64,000 nt of DNA, from the NCBI GenBank assembly GCA_907164885.2, contig OU015495.1, positions 105,501,545-105,565,544 on the forward strand. Reading direction: 5' to 3'. The position numbers and the translations under genes are program-made. Below the pieces are notes generated by a model, which ran no database searches, was not told the DNA's origin, and saw only the letters and a program-made list of their open reading frames with translations. The DNA is from Dolomedes plantarius. Taxonomy: Eukaryota > Arthropoda > Arachnida > Araneae > Dolomedidae. Of this stretch, positions 46,256 through 57,560 are shown one piece after another; the stretch's first letter is position 1, and every line of letters starts with the position of its first letter.

Positions 46256-47659
46256 CACTCATGGACAAAAAAATTAGCGCACCAAGAAATAATTGCGGGA
46301 TCGTAACGAAACTTGCAATGAAGGTACATGTCGGGGAGATATGCAAATGATTAGAAATGCAGCGTGATTGCGTATTACGTATAGCCGGTAGAGGGCGCTG
46401 AACATCGTACTCTGTGGAGTATAAAACAGGTAACCAAAGCTTGTTTGGGTGTGCTGAATCATTTACAAAGGAAGAGCTGAGATAGACATGCCATTACGCC
46501 GTGTTCGAAGACAATATAAGCAGTTGTCGCAGTTTGAGAGGGGGAGAATCGTCGGGATGATGGAAGCTGGGTGGTCAGCTAGGCGAGTAGCTCGTCAATT
46601 AGGTCGCTCTGATTGTGTTGTGAGGAGGTGTTGGGACCAGTGGACCCGAGAGATGTCATGTACACGAAGACCAGGCTCATGACGCCCTCGATGGACCAGT
46701 TGTCGAGAAGACCGCCACATCGCCGCGTACAGCCAACTGCTTCATCGGCCGCCATCCAGGCACAGGTAGCACCTTCACTAGGGGCCTCTGTGTCTTCTCG
46801 AACCAAACGAAGGCGCCTGGCTGAAGGACAGTTGGTATCGCGGCGCCCATTACGTGTGCTGCCCTTGACGCCCACCCATCGACGCCTCCGTTTGGAGTTT
46901 GGCCGCGCACGAGGAAACTGGACTGCAGCGGAATGGAACCAGGTCGTCTTTAGCGACGAATCCAGATTCAATCTCGGGAGTGATGAGAATCGTGTTCGTG
47001 TGTGGAGAGCCCATGGTGAACGCTTCAATCCTGCCTTTCCTGTACAGCGACACATCGCTCCAACAGCTGGTGTGATGGTATGGGGTGCCGTTGCCTACAA
47101 TACACGGTCACCCCTAGTATTGTTCCGTGGCACCATGACGGGCCCAGCGGTATGTTCATGAAATCCTGCAACCACATGTGTTGCCACTCATGCAACGGCT
47201 CCCAGGAACCATTTTTCAACAAGACAATGCTCGGCCTCATACGGCAAGGGTGTCACAAGACTGTCTCCGCACTGTTACTACCCTTCCTTGGCCTGCCCGA
47301 TCCCCAGATTTGTCTCCAATCGAGCATATCTGGGATCATTTGGGATGACGAGTTGGGCATCCCACGAGTTTGAACGAACTAGAGGCAAGGTTACAGCAAA
47401 TATGGAACGAAATGTCTCAAGACATCATACAGAACTTGTATGACTCAATGCCCGATGGTATCGCATCGTGCATTCGCGCTAGAGGGGGTCCAATACTCCA
47501 CTGAGTACGATGTTCAACGCCCTCTACCGGCTATACGTAATGCGCAATCACCCTGCATTTCTAATCATTTGCATATCTCCCCGACATGTACCTTCATTGC
47601 AAGTTTCGTTACGATCCCGCAATTATTTCTTGGTGCGCTAATTTTTTTGTCCATGAGTG
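46256..47659 (+). mobile_element. Tc1-like transposon, copy 2, with 168-bp TIRs
   Basis: TA at 46254-46255 and 47660-47661. The ends CACTCATGGACAAAAAAATT match copy 1 at 24818. Unlike copy 1, the inverted repeat here is about 168 bases long (46256-46423 and 47493-47659): the right end is an inverted duplicate of the left 5' region up to the TATA box. It replaces the 3' UTR and right end that copy 1 has. The transposase is broken (separate entry). Confidence 0.93.
46488..47504 (+). pseudogene. Tc1-like transposase, inactivated
   Basis: Retains the authentic start, MPLRRVRRQYKQLSQFERG, in place of the deletion seen in copy 1. It is then disabled by at least three lesions: a TGA stop at about 46679 (GGCTCAGGA in copy 1 reads GGCTCATGA here), a net 10-base deletion near 46730, and a one-base insertion near 47141. 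The catalytic motifs are still readable across frames: VVFSDESRFN, IFQQDNARPH and SPDLSPIEHIWD. The frame ends CIRARGGPILH inside the inverted right arm, so the C-terminus is also altered. Confidence 0.9.
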
Positions 47660-48050
47660 TATTTGCAATATTATAATAATTATTATGAATTATAATTTGC
47701 CAAATTTGTAGTGGAATTTGTTGTAGTTTTTGCTGTAAAACGCTTTGGACTCACACCACTTGACTTACTGACTTAAACCACTTTGCCTTTCACCGCCTCA
47801 TATACAGCGATGATCCATTCGTTAGTTAATGTGTATATTTCAAACATAAGAATTATAAACATGTATAAGAAAGGTATTTAATAGTTGTATTTCTTAAATG
47901 AACTACAAACGTTGTGTAACCACAGCGGCGAAATTCGGCGGTAAAATTACGTTCGTGACATTATTACATAAAGATACCTAGTAATCATTTTTTTAAGTTA
48001 CGTAGCATATAAATGCCTCTAAAATGCACAATGTAAATACCTTATTTTAA

Positions 48051-48637
48051 CACTAGAAAGACGGCTGCCTTCATTTTGACATTTTCGGACGTACTATTGA
48101 ACGCTATGTCTATATTCATGTCTTCAGGTTTCTGAAATTTTATGACTTTTTCTAATTTTACGCGAAATATGCACACACATTTACAAAATTATATTCGATA
48201 GTAAAGAGGGGGAGAAAATGTTTTGTATACCTACTATGACTGAAAGCCGTCAATTTGACGACAATATAGAAAACAGGCAGAAATCTTTAATGTAATACCG
48301 GAAAAATGTTAGTTACTTTTCGCCTCGTTCCCCTTTTGCAAGTAAAAGAAATATTGGCTCTTCAAAAATATTGGAGTTGAAAAATAAGTACTGCACAAAT
48401 CATGCATATATTTTTACGAACAAACCATACCAGGTTGGCAGCTCGGCATACCTGCATAAAAATATACTTAAATATATACTATTTTTTTATATATTGGTAT
48501 GAAATAGTTCAAAATTTAAAGTATTCAACCTTTTTTTAAAAAAAATTAAGTATTTTAAATTCTTGATTTAATTTTTAACCTTCAAAATGACGGCGTTCGG
48601 TCTTTTTAGTAAGAAAAAAATTCCCGTCTTTTTAGTG
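48051..48637. mobile_element. TTAA-flanked MITE, piggyBac-type, copy 3
   Basis: TTAA at 48047-48050 and 48638-48641. The TIRs are CACTAGAAAGACGG on the left and, in reverse complement, CACTAAAAAGACGG on the right. The subterminal AAAATGACGGC/GTCAATTTGACGAC motifs recur inside. The CACTAGAAAGA-type end plus TTAA is the classic piggyBac pattern. 587 bp, no transposase. Confidence 0.85.
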
Positions 48638-48641
48638 TTAA

Positions 48642-50259
48642 ATCCACATATATGTAGGACAATTAAGTCTAGTTTTTCTAGAATTATTACATTTATGACT
48701 CTATATCTTACTGGACTTGTAAAGTTAATAATGCTACGGTTGGCATGGTTTCTGCTTTATTTTCTGCTGAAGAAGATAACAACAAAAAAAAAAGCGAACT
48801 CATAATACGCTTGTCAGAACTGTCGGGTCCTCACACACGAAAAGAACTATTGGGAACTAAGGCGCCGTCGGCGTGATTTTCATGCAAACTTGCATAAAAT
48901 TTTGATTTCTCGAGGTAGTGTGAATGTGTTTGTTTGAAATGGATTGTAAATATATAGTACTAATGTTTGTCTAAAGAAGATTGTTTAAAAAGTTCCTTTC
49001 TATGCCGGTTATTTAAGTGTTGAATGTCAAATTTTATGGGATTGAAGTAGCGTTACGTTACAAAAGATTTTGACCCTTATAAAAATTGAATTTAATGTCA
49101 TGTTTTAGTTCTTGCATACCTTCATTTAAAAAAAATCCAAAGTCCACAAACATCGTAATTCCTTTCTTTTACTGTTTGTTGAAATCATATTATGTAGCAT
49201 TTTAGCGTACGAAAACATAAAATCTCGATTCATATTCAGTGTGCTAAAAAAAAGTCTTTGCTCCAGTCAGCAACGGATAATTTTGATTAACTTTTATCAA
49301 TTCAAACACAAAACCATTGAAAAGTCATTGTCAATTAAAAAATAGACTATCCCTTCCTGGATGTTACAGTTCTAAATATATTAATTTCCTAATTGTTATA
49401 CGATGTTGTTTCTTAATTAATATAAGTCTAAATATACAAATTCCCTAATTGTTATCCCTGATTCCCCAAAACACAGCATGAGTTAATTTATAAAAAAGCA
49501 TTTCAATTACATTACCTTTTAAAAATCAGTTCATCGCATTCTGTTAAGCACTTATAATTGATTTTTTCTCCACTTCGCAAGCTAGACTCCGAGTATTTTC
49601 GTTTTCTTTGATTAAAATTTATATAAACCAATGCGCAAAAATGCTATATAATGAAAACCTCTTATTTAGTTTCAATCATCAAACAACTTTTAATTTTCTA
49701 ATCCTGCTGTATTATTTTCACTGAACATATGCATTAGCAGAATTCAATTATCGTCATTAGAAATGCCTTAATTCCGCTTTGATGTAAAACTCAAAAAACT
49801 TTTCTTTCATTTAAATTAAATTTTACGTGTAACTTTATTAGTGCTTTATACGTGTTCTGGATATCAAGGAAGTATATAAGCTTTCTTTCAGTTGCTTTAG
49901 CTTTAAAGATATGTTTCAATTAATAAATGGTTCATGCGAGGAAGATAAAAATTAGCTTTTCGGTGTAAAATATGTGAAATTCTATAATGATAAGGAACCT
50001 AACTTTAAGGACTGCAACTTTTATGAATTAAGGACTAAATTAAGGATTTAAGGACTACAACTTTTATGAATAATTAAAAATATAACAAAATTCTCGGTAA
50101 TCAATTAAAACCACATTTTCTTTTTTCTCAATATTTCCATATAGAATAACAACTATGAAATTTTACCTCTAAACTTATTTTAAAAAATTCATAACTGATA
50201 AATGATATATTTATATCACATAAAGATATCTAAAACATTAAGACTTCTATAAAAAATAC
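48642..50259. other. Unassigned AT-rich sequence
   Basis: No gene recognised. At 50000-50080 a segment with AAGGACT and CAACTTTTATGAAT is duplicated in tandem. Confidence 0.5.
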
Positions 50260-51500
50260 TCTTTGGGGAAATATGACGTCATTAGAACACCTATTACTTT
50301 CTTCATCTTGTAAGAATCTAGGTACCCTTACAACCTTCGTCGATGAATGAAGTCATTCAAAGAATAGAAAGTTACATTAATTGCAACGTCTATACATGAG
50401 GTCATTATTTAAAGGTCCTTATGTTCCACCAATTTAATCCTCGACATGTGATTCTTTTGAGAACACTGACTTAAATCAATGGCATCCTTTTGTACAAAGT
50501 CGCTTTGAAAACCTTTACATTTTATTGATATCTTTCATGCATAACTCCGTTTTTAGAACATCAAAAATCACTGATGTCGTCCTTAATGTAGGAATAGGCG
50601 CAACAGAAAATATACGACCAAAACAAGTGAAAATGTCAGGAATTAGAAAAACCTAAAATTATTTCCTACAAACAACTGAAAATTAAAATGCGTTTGCGAA
50701 TTTTGAAAGCATATTCAGTTTTGCATTCTCCTTCAGTGCAGATCCTTGCCTTGGCTGACTTTGTGGAATTTCTCCTCCACTTCTAAAAGGGGAAAATTTA
50801 ATTTGCTTCTGACATTCGTAAATTTGTTTAATTTGAAGCTATTTAAAGTCAATTTTTTAGGGGGGGGGGGGTTCTAATGCCTGACTAGAAGTCGTTTCGT
50901 GAACTGACGTCTATTGATTGCATCCTCTGAGCATTTTCAGAAATCAAAGTAAACTGATGTCACCATCTACGAAATCGCCTTGATTGCTAACTTTCCTTCA
51001 TTGTATTCTCTATGCCTGATGTTCAGTACTCTAAATTCCATTAGAGTCATCTTCTAATAGCGCGTCCACATCCATGCTCTCCTCCAGAATTCTGCGGGGA
51101 AACCAGTGATTTATGGGCAGCGGCCTGCAGAGCTGTCCTGCACTGATCTTGTGTCGGAGCGGTCTTTGCCGAGAGGATCAAAGAAAACGAAGGGACCTTG
51201 GGGGCGGAATGGGGGATGAGGTTGACTTGAGAACGGCAACTTCCATTTTTGCATCATCCATGTATGACGTCAATCCGATAACATTAAACACGTTGATGTC
51301 ATCCTTTGAGAATGACTTGAAAACAATGACTTCCATTAATTAGATCTCCTAAAGCAACGAAGTTTAAAAAACCTAAAATTCCATTAACGACTGAGGTCGT
51401 CTTAATATACAACGACTTCAATTAATGGCATCCTCTATGCATGACATCCTTTCAAGGACTTTGAATCCCACTGGTGTCATCCTCCAATGCCCAATATCCT
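50260..51500. repeat. Decayed interspersed repeat built on GATGTCATCC
   Basis: At least twelve diverged instances of a CACTGATGTCATCCTCTAATG-like motif occur in one orientation, spaced roughly 45-100 bases where densest. Examples: near 50570 (CACTGATGTCGTCC), 50955 (AACTGATGTCACC), 51040 (TTAGAGTCATCTTCTAATAG), 51290 (GTTGATGTCATCC), 51422 (TTAATGGCATCCTC) and 51468 (CACTGGTGTCATCCTCCAAT). It is probably an old minisatellite. A GC-richer insert (51110-51235) lies within it and is unidentified. Confidence 0.5.
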
Positions 51501-51715
51501 CTCTAAGTGAAGTTCCAATACTTCAGCTTATTTACAAAGTTGTCACAGCTAAAGATTAGGACCCAGGACACCTTATCGTTTGAACAGGCTCTCTGAGCAA
51601 GCATGTAAACAGAACTCTCACAGATAATAATAAAACTTTCAAAAGAAAGGCATGGTGCTACCCACAAAAATCTAATGGTACAGTATCAAAAGAAATCTAA
51701 TCTTCAATGATAAAT

Positions 51716-51719
51716 TATA

Positions 51720-51797
<78 letters not shown>
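51716..51797. repeat. (TA)n microsatellite
   Basis: TA dinucleotide run with one G interruption near its start. Confidence 0.95.
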
Positions 51798-51799
<2 letters not shown>

Positions 51800-52561
51800 T
51801 AAATATTTGGTCAAATTTTATACATGTTGTTTTTCAAAAACGCTAATAATGTTAATATATTCTGTTCATAAATGAAATATGCAATAAAAATCATTTCTTC
51901 AGTGAAGAATTTCAAATGCTGTCAAAAGAAAATTTTTAGAACATTAAGCATTTCTTTTTTACTCCGACAGCATTCACTGAGCACAAATAATTTGATATAT
52001 ATTTACTTAATCACTATATTGATCATATATGCGAGTAAGCGCCTTTTTCACCAATTTAAATAATTAAAAATTTGATCGTTTCAGAATGTTAGTGGCGTGG
52101 AAATCTCCCTTGGGAATGGCAGTGGGCTAATGAATGAATTTTCAGGAAATCAATTAAGATTAAAAAACTGCTTACGCGTAAGTGTAATGAATATTAAATT
52201 AGTTCCTGCGATGCGTTCCTATTTCACTATAGATTCCCAAATGATGTCAAGGTTTTTCGCTAAAAGATAAACAATTTAAAATAACTATTTTTTTTGTGAA
52301 AGACGACTTATTAAAAATCAAAAACAGTTTGAAAGGAATGATATTCAAGGTTAAACTCCATCTGTATTGTATAAATCTGTGGCAGGAAATAGAGATTAAA
52401 ATATGATGACTGTATTCTAAGCAATCAATTGAAACCATATGTTCCTGTCAAACTTTGCGTTTAATTGATTAAGTTTGTTTTTAGACCCAAAGATGTTGCA
52501 AATGCTGTCTTTCAGTTATTTAATCGCTTATTCAAAATTATGAATAACTTTTAATCGTTAA
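51798..52561. other. Unassigned AT-rich sequence
   Basis: Nothing recognised. Confidence 0.5.
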
Positions 52562-53359
52562 TCTATATAATAACAGTTCCGTAACTGACTGACTGACTGA
52601 CTGAGTGACAGATAACGCATAGACCAAACCGCTGAACCTAAAGGGCTGAAATTTTGCATGATGAATCTTCTTATAGTGTAGGGGTACCCTAAGAAAGATA
52701 TTTGAAAAATTCTTATTAGAATTTTTTTAATTAAATTTTTAAGCTGTTTTTGTAACATTCTTTAAAGTTTGCATTTAACATAATAAACTGAGGGTTATAA
52801 AATTTACATCACGAGAAAGATCATAAAATTTCTTTTAAAATGAAATCTTTTTAGAATCTTAATCTTCATTTTCTGATTTTTCGTAAATTTTTTAAAATTA
52901 ATTTTTAGAATTTAATTTATTAAATGTTGATCACGTGGTTTCTTTTCTTTTTGTGATACTTTAAATTAATTTTGCGTCGCGTGCATAACAACGAAATAAA
53001 TTGACAAAAAAAATATTAAAATACAGTAAGAGATAAAATTTAACCACTAGACTAATTGAGATGGAAGTTTTTTGAGAATTTAATTAAAAAAAGTATGTTT
53101 TATGGATATTAAACATACAAATTAACTGCATATATTGACCGTTGTATTTAATTTGAATATTTTCTTCTACATTATTTTGTCTATAAAAATATCCGTTTCG
53201 ATTTTTTTTATAAATGTATTATTTTTTGGCATTAATTGCATACATTGACAGTTGTATTTATTTTAAATATATTTTTTTGTTTTTTGGCATTAATTGCATA
53301 CATTGGCAGTTGTATTTAATTTGAATGTACTCCGCAGCGAATCACGGGTATTCAGCTAG
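52562..53359 (+). mobile_element. Non-autonomous Helitron, family H1, copy 5
   Basis: Starts TCTATATAATAACAGTTCCG after A and ends CAGCTAG before T. The 3' hairpin is CCGC-AGCGAATC-ACGG, slightly altered. The segment TTGGCATTAATTGCATACAT with TTGACAGTTGTATTTA is duplicated near the 3' end, a structure partly shared with copy 3 at 15709-16483. Confidence 0.85.
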
Positions 53360-53771
53360 TTGTCTCATAAATCTATTTATTGTTGTTAAAAATTTTGCTA
53401 TCACGTTCACTATTTTCGATGGTTATTTTAGAGTTGCCTTACGACGTAAACATAAAATCTACAAAAGTCTTACAACTGATTGTAACATTCACTTAGCAGT
53501 ATTATGGAACAAGTTCTGAAAATCGTCAAACCATCCTCAATCTGATTTTACCAAATTTAGTTAGTCATATATTTAAATGCACTTAAAACACCGGTTATTT
53601 GTATCTCTAAATATTCATTGCCTGTAATTATTTGCATACTAAAGCTAGCGGTATTACATTCATTACTTTTGTATGGATTAAGGTCATTTGAGGTTCAGCT
53701 ACAAACATCACAAAAGGTCATTGTGTTTATCCATGAGATGAAGTGTTACAGATACGTCTTTGACGCTGTTA
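53360..53771. other. Unassigned sequence
   Basis: Nothing recognised. Confidence 0.5.
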
Positions 53772-53951
53772 GGGCCTGTTCACATAGGAGTCCGGTAGCG
53801 GAAGCGGGAAAGGAAAGATGGCACTGAGACGGAAATAAACCAATCATAGGCGTTAAACATTTCGTTGCTAATAGTTTGGAGGTTTATCATTGGTTAAATA
53901 TATTTCAATACTTTAAATCTTCCGTTACTGGACTCCTATGTGAACAGGCCC
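53772..53951. mobile_element. MITE, family G (GGCCTGTTCACA ends), copy 2
   Basis: Perfect 22-bp terminal inverted repeat: GGGCCTGTTCACATAGGAGT-CC at both ends. The interior shares GAGACGGAAATAAACCAATC with the copy at 10882-11058. 180 bp. No certain target duplication. Confidence 0.85.
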
Positions 53952-54009
53952 GTACAGTATCTCGTGTGACTGGATACAAAAACACAAATTGGTATTTGAA
54001 TGGAAAATG

Positions 54010-54590
54010 TAGGGTTGACGGGCGCGGTGGACGGGTTGGCAAGGGCAGCGGGCCAGTGATCTAACAGTCGCTGGTTCGATGCCTGTCGCAGACAAAACCA
54101 CCGACGTGTACACTAATGGCTCCTGGTGCACTGGAAAAACATTTGTTGTAGCTGCAGTGTCTTTCAAGTTTCCAAAATACCTCTGGAGGTGTAGGGTCAA
54201 GTGTTCTGATCTCGTCACTTGACTCGATTCAAAATTACGGGACCGATGTTCTTAGAGGTCAAGGGCTAGGGCGCTGGCTTTGGGGTCAGATCATGTAGGT
54301 TCGAGTCGCACTGTTGGCATGGATGATTGTAGCCGTTCGGAATCGGCTTTAAACTGTAGGTCCCGTTCTAATTAGCCTTCGTGTAGCAAAAAGTTGACCA
54401 TAGCGCTCCAAACCAAAACCAAAACCAAACCAATCTTCGAGGTCAAATCAGACTTCAGCCTTAGTGGTACCTCGCCTTAAGTGAAGCGGCTTACTACCCT
54501 TCGCCATGGACCTAGGATTCGAGGACCTATGTCCTTGGACTTAGTGTAGGATTTTCCTACACCAATGGGATTCGAAACAACACAACAAAT
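54010..54590 (+). repeat. SINE family B, split by a family-C SINE
   Basis: The left part has a degenerate A box (GGTGGACGGGTTGGCAAGGG), a B box in GCTGGTTCGATGCCTG, and the body to TTCTTAGAGGTCAA. The right part resumes at about 54435 with TCTTCGAGGTCAAATCAGAC and ends CACCAATGGGATTCGAAACA with AAC repeats. Together they match the copy at 43121-43500. Confidence 0.85.
54247..54434 (+). repeat. SINE family C inserted in SINE family B
   Basis: The head keeps GGCTAGGGCGCTGGCTTTGG and the B box GGTTCGAGTCGC. The body reads GCCGTTCGGAATCGGCTTTA and GCCTTCGTGTAGCAAAAAG, with a (CCAAAA)n tail. The flanks TTCTTAGAGGTCAA and TCTTCGAGGTCAA are a target duplication of about 13 bases with one difference, as expected for LINE-driven insertion. 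Confidence 0.85.
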
Positions 54591-55699
54591 GTAGGGTTCA
54601 AGCGAAATCCAACCACGGTTTAGTTCTGCGCATAAAATTAATTCAGACTGTTCCTGTAAAGTTGAGAATTGCTCCTTTAATACGTAGACTACAGAAGAAT
54701 AAAAGCAGTGAAACTATAAATAATATACGAAACAAACGCAAAAATAACCTTGAATGTTCACCGGAGGACGTAAAATATGCGCTCATTTCGAATTTTAAGT
54801 AGTTGGAACAGTTTTTCCATTAAAACAAGTGTCGGTGAGTAATAACATGCTTCAGTGAAAAGTCTCGCGTTGTCCATGGAGAATGCTACCAATTACCACA
54901 ACAACAACAAAAAAAAAGCTAGTGGGAATGCAAATGGAGATAGATATTGGAGGATAGAAAACCACGGAAGCGAGAAAACATGAGAAAGAAGGTAAGAAAA
55001 GAAAATAATAATGAAGATACGTGTGTAATAAGATAAGTATAAGAAAGGAAATAAGGAAAGAAAATACCATAAAAATTAAACATGTAAAATAGAAATACAA
55101 AAAAATGTTTAATTGCTTTCTTAACAGATGAAGGAATTTTTCAAATAAATTGCCACAAGTCCCCATCAAAATATATATAATACTGATTATTTCAATTCGT
55201 TATTCTGGAATTAAATATGCCTCAAACGGAGCACAAATACACTATATTTTTATAAATACGTTTAGCGCATTGCAACTAGTCTGATATGAGTAAAAACTGA
55301 ATGAATCAGGTTCCACTGAAATTGGAAAACGGGTAACCAAGTAATGGGTATTTTCAATGATATATCCTTATCTATTCATCATTAAATTCCCATTAACGAT
55401 GCTCTCCACAAGAAATGTCAAAAGTGTCAGTGCAATAAGATTGTTGAAAGAAGAGAAATCTACTAAAACATCGGTATGGAATATTTGATTAGGACTGAAA
55501 AGTTGCATCTTATAATGATGAATTAAGAATTCCAATTTCTCAGAATATGGTTTACAAGAAAGATGTCTCCATGTTTGAAAGGGAAAATAGGACTGGAGCG
55601 GGAAATTGTTGCAGAATGTTTTCGTCCCTTGAAGCAATAGGTTAATACACTATTTGATTTGACGGTGAAGAAAAAGCTATTTTTGTCACTCTATGTCAA
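54591..55699. other. Unassigned AT-rich sequence
   Basis: No gene recognised. The minus-strand 105-codon frame at 54852-55169 is low-complexity and hydrophobic, with no motif. Confidence 0.5.
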
Positions 55700-56030
55700 G
55701 TCCTTCTGAGATGGAATTCATTTGAAATCGCAGTCATTTTTACCGACTTTAAATCCATCCCCCATGCTAATTATAGTAATGACAATAATAACTGCCTTAC
55801 AATTTCTTACTGTAAACATCTCCTTAGTAAAATGCCTAGATATGCAGAGTTACAGTGGGTACCTGCTCACTCAGGTGAATATGGTACCGAGCATGCCGAC
55901 TTCCTTGCAAAGAAAGGTTCAAATATCATCCAAAAACCTTACAGACGCTTTACACTCGGTAAGATCCCTGATAAAGAATTTCTTCACAACCCAACAGAGA
56001 ATTCCTTTACAACCCCAAAACCTATTTGAC
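55700..56030 (+). pseudogene. Retrotransposon RNase H remnant
   Basis: One frame gives AVIFTDFKSIPHAN, matching the TDSKSAL segment of RNase H with its Asp. After a frameshift, the next gives ISYCKHLLSKMP and then RYAELQWVPAHSGEYGTEHA with DFLAKKG, matching the WVPAHSGIxGNExADxLAKKG motif near the domain end. Only this short piece of the enzyme is present. It is another LINE lineage than the one at 22.7 kb. Confidence 0.75.
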
Positions 56031-56304
56031 TAATACAGGTAAATATAAATGTTGGGAACGTCTTCTCTTCTCCAATTCCTACATCCAATTTTCTTAGACT
56101 TGTCTACGGGTTCACTTATTTTGTTCTAATATTTTTGACTCTCTTGCGTTTGCACTCAGTGACAACCGTTAACCTATGGTGGCTGAACATTTAAGCATAT
56201 GTATGGCAGTAAAATTTTCTAACGTAGGATTACGTTCCTCAATAACGGTCCTTCGGAGAGAAAAAAATTGTCCTGCGTCGAGAGATATAATTCATATATA
56301 TATA

Positions 56305-57498
56305 CCGAAGAGCCATTACATTATGAAGACCTGTTTAATACGACGTAGGACCACATTTCGCCCTCAAAAACGCCAACACCCGGCGTGGCATTGACTCGAC
56401 AAAGGGCTGATATGTAGTATGAGTTATCTGGTACCAAGCGCTCACCAACGGGTCCTGCTATTCCCTCACATTGAGAGGTCGTAGTGTGTCAGCATGAATT
56501 CGGTTTTCCAGGTGGAACCACAAATATTCTATTGGATTAATATCAGGTACATTTGGAGGCTAAGACATGACTTGAAAGTCACTAGAATGTTCCTTGAACT
56601 ACTCCCTGACGATTCGACCCTTATGACATGGTTCAATCCTGTTGGTAAACGCCATCACCCGCCGGAAACTCTGTTGCCATGAATGGGTGCACCTGGTCTC
56701 CAACAATGTTCACGTAGCGCACAGACGTCAGGAATTGTTCTATGGAGATTATGAGTCCTAATGTGCTCCATGAAAACATCGCCCACACCATAAAACAGCC
56801 ACCAACAGCTTGTCTCTGTCCAACTGTGCATCCGGGAGAAAGACATTCCGTTGGAAATCGGTGTATTCGCACGCGCCCGTCGATGTGATGGACGTGATTC
56901 GTTGGACCATGCAACTTCCTTCCATTCTTCTATGGTCCATTTCCGATATTCCTTAGCCCATTCCAAGCGTTGCTGGTGATAACGTGCCTTCAGAGCAGGG
57001 ACGTGCTTCGGCCTCCGTCTTCGTAGGCCCATACTCAGCAGAGCATGCTGCACTGTGTGTTGAGAAACACTGTCTAGGTCACGACTGTTGTAGCTGCTGG
57101 TAATTTCGGCAGTTGTAGCTCTTCGGTCACGGCGAATAATGCGTAACACTCTCCGCTCTCTTCTGGAATCAATGCGCCACACACCGCTGGCCGACAACTT
57201 TTCGTTTCACCCTCCATACACCACTTTCGATACGTGCTCAGAATGACTGCACATGAACAGCCCACCAAACGCTCCGTTTCTGATATCAACGTTCCCAGGC
57301 GCCGAGCCGTAACGATTTGACCTTTATCGAAGTCTGATAAATCAGCTGCTTTTCCCATTATGTTGCTAATCTATGTTTCGAAAGATAATACATGGGCCCT
57401 TTATATACTCCAACTTCAGCCTCGCACGCGCCGTGGTTTTGTTTCTGGGCGAGATCATTGTTACAGAAGGAGGGTGGTCATAATGTAATGGCTCTTCG

Positions 57499-57503
<5 letters not shown>
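56305..57503 (-). mobile_element. Decayed Tc1-like transposon nested in a MITE
   Basis: TIRs of about 23 bases, ACCGAAGAGCCATTACATTA followed by TGA, are found at both ends with TA outside, inside a TA tract. Length is about 1.2 kb. It encodes a broken transposase on the minus strand. The family is unlike that of the 24.8- and 46.3-kb copies. Confidence 0.85.
56360..57358 (-). pseudogene. Tc1-like transposase remnant
   Basis: Starts MGKAADLSDFDKGQIVTARR at 57358, the first helix-turn-helix. A frameshift near 57190 leads into WRIDSRRERRVLRIIRRDRR and the second DNA-binding region. The first catalytic motif reads WKEVAWSNESRP, with Asn where DES is expected, so that Asp is lost. The second is VYQQD, followed directly by a stop. 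The third is readable further on as NVPDINPIEYLWFHLENRI with its Glu. The end is ESMPRRVLAFLRAK. Multiple frameshifts and the missing Asp make it inactive. Confidence 0.85.

Positions 57504-57529
<26 letters not shown>
57502..57529. repeat. (TA)n microsatellite
   Basis: Short TA run that flanks the Tc1-like insertion; its counterpart is at 56295-56304. Confidence 0.85.
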
Positions 57530-57560
57530 AAGGTAAGCAAACGATAAGTAATCCTACGTC

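Larger units (their letters stand above)
46144..47804. mobile_element. Older inverted-repeat element that hosts Tc1 copy 2
   Basis: TATATGAGGCGGTGAAAGGC-AAAGTGGT at 46144-46171 is found as a perfect inverse at 47777-47804. Without the Tc1 insertion the element would be about 255 bp, with no coding capacity. The ends suggest a TA-targeting MITE, but no clear target duplication is seen. Confidence 0.65.
56220..57560. mobile_element. MITE with TAACGTAGGATTA ends, interrupted by a Tc1-like transposon
   Basis: The left end TAACGTAGGATTACGTTCCT and the right end ATAAGTAATCCTACGTC are the same, in reverse order, as those of the short MITE at 7508-7687. Matching interior segments are TCAATAACGGTCCTTCGGAG and AGCAAACGATAAG. 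Between them is a (TA)n stretch holding the Tc1-like element. Confidence 0.65.
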
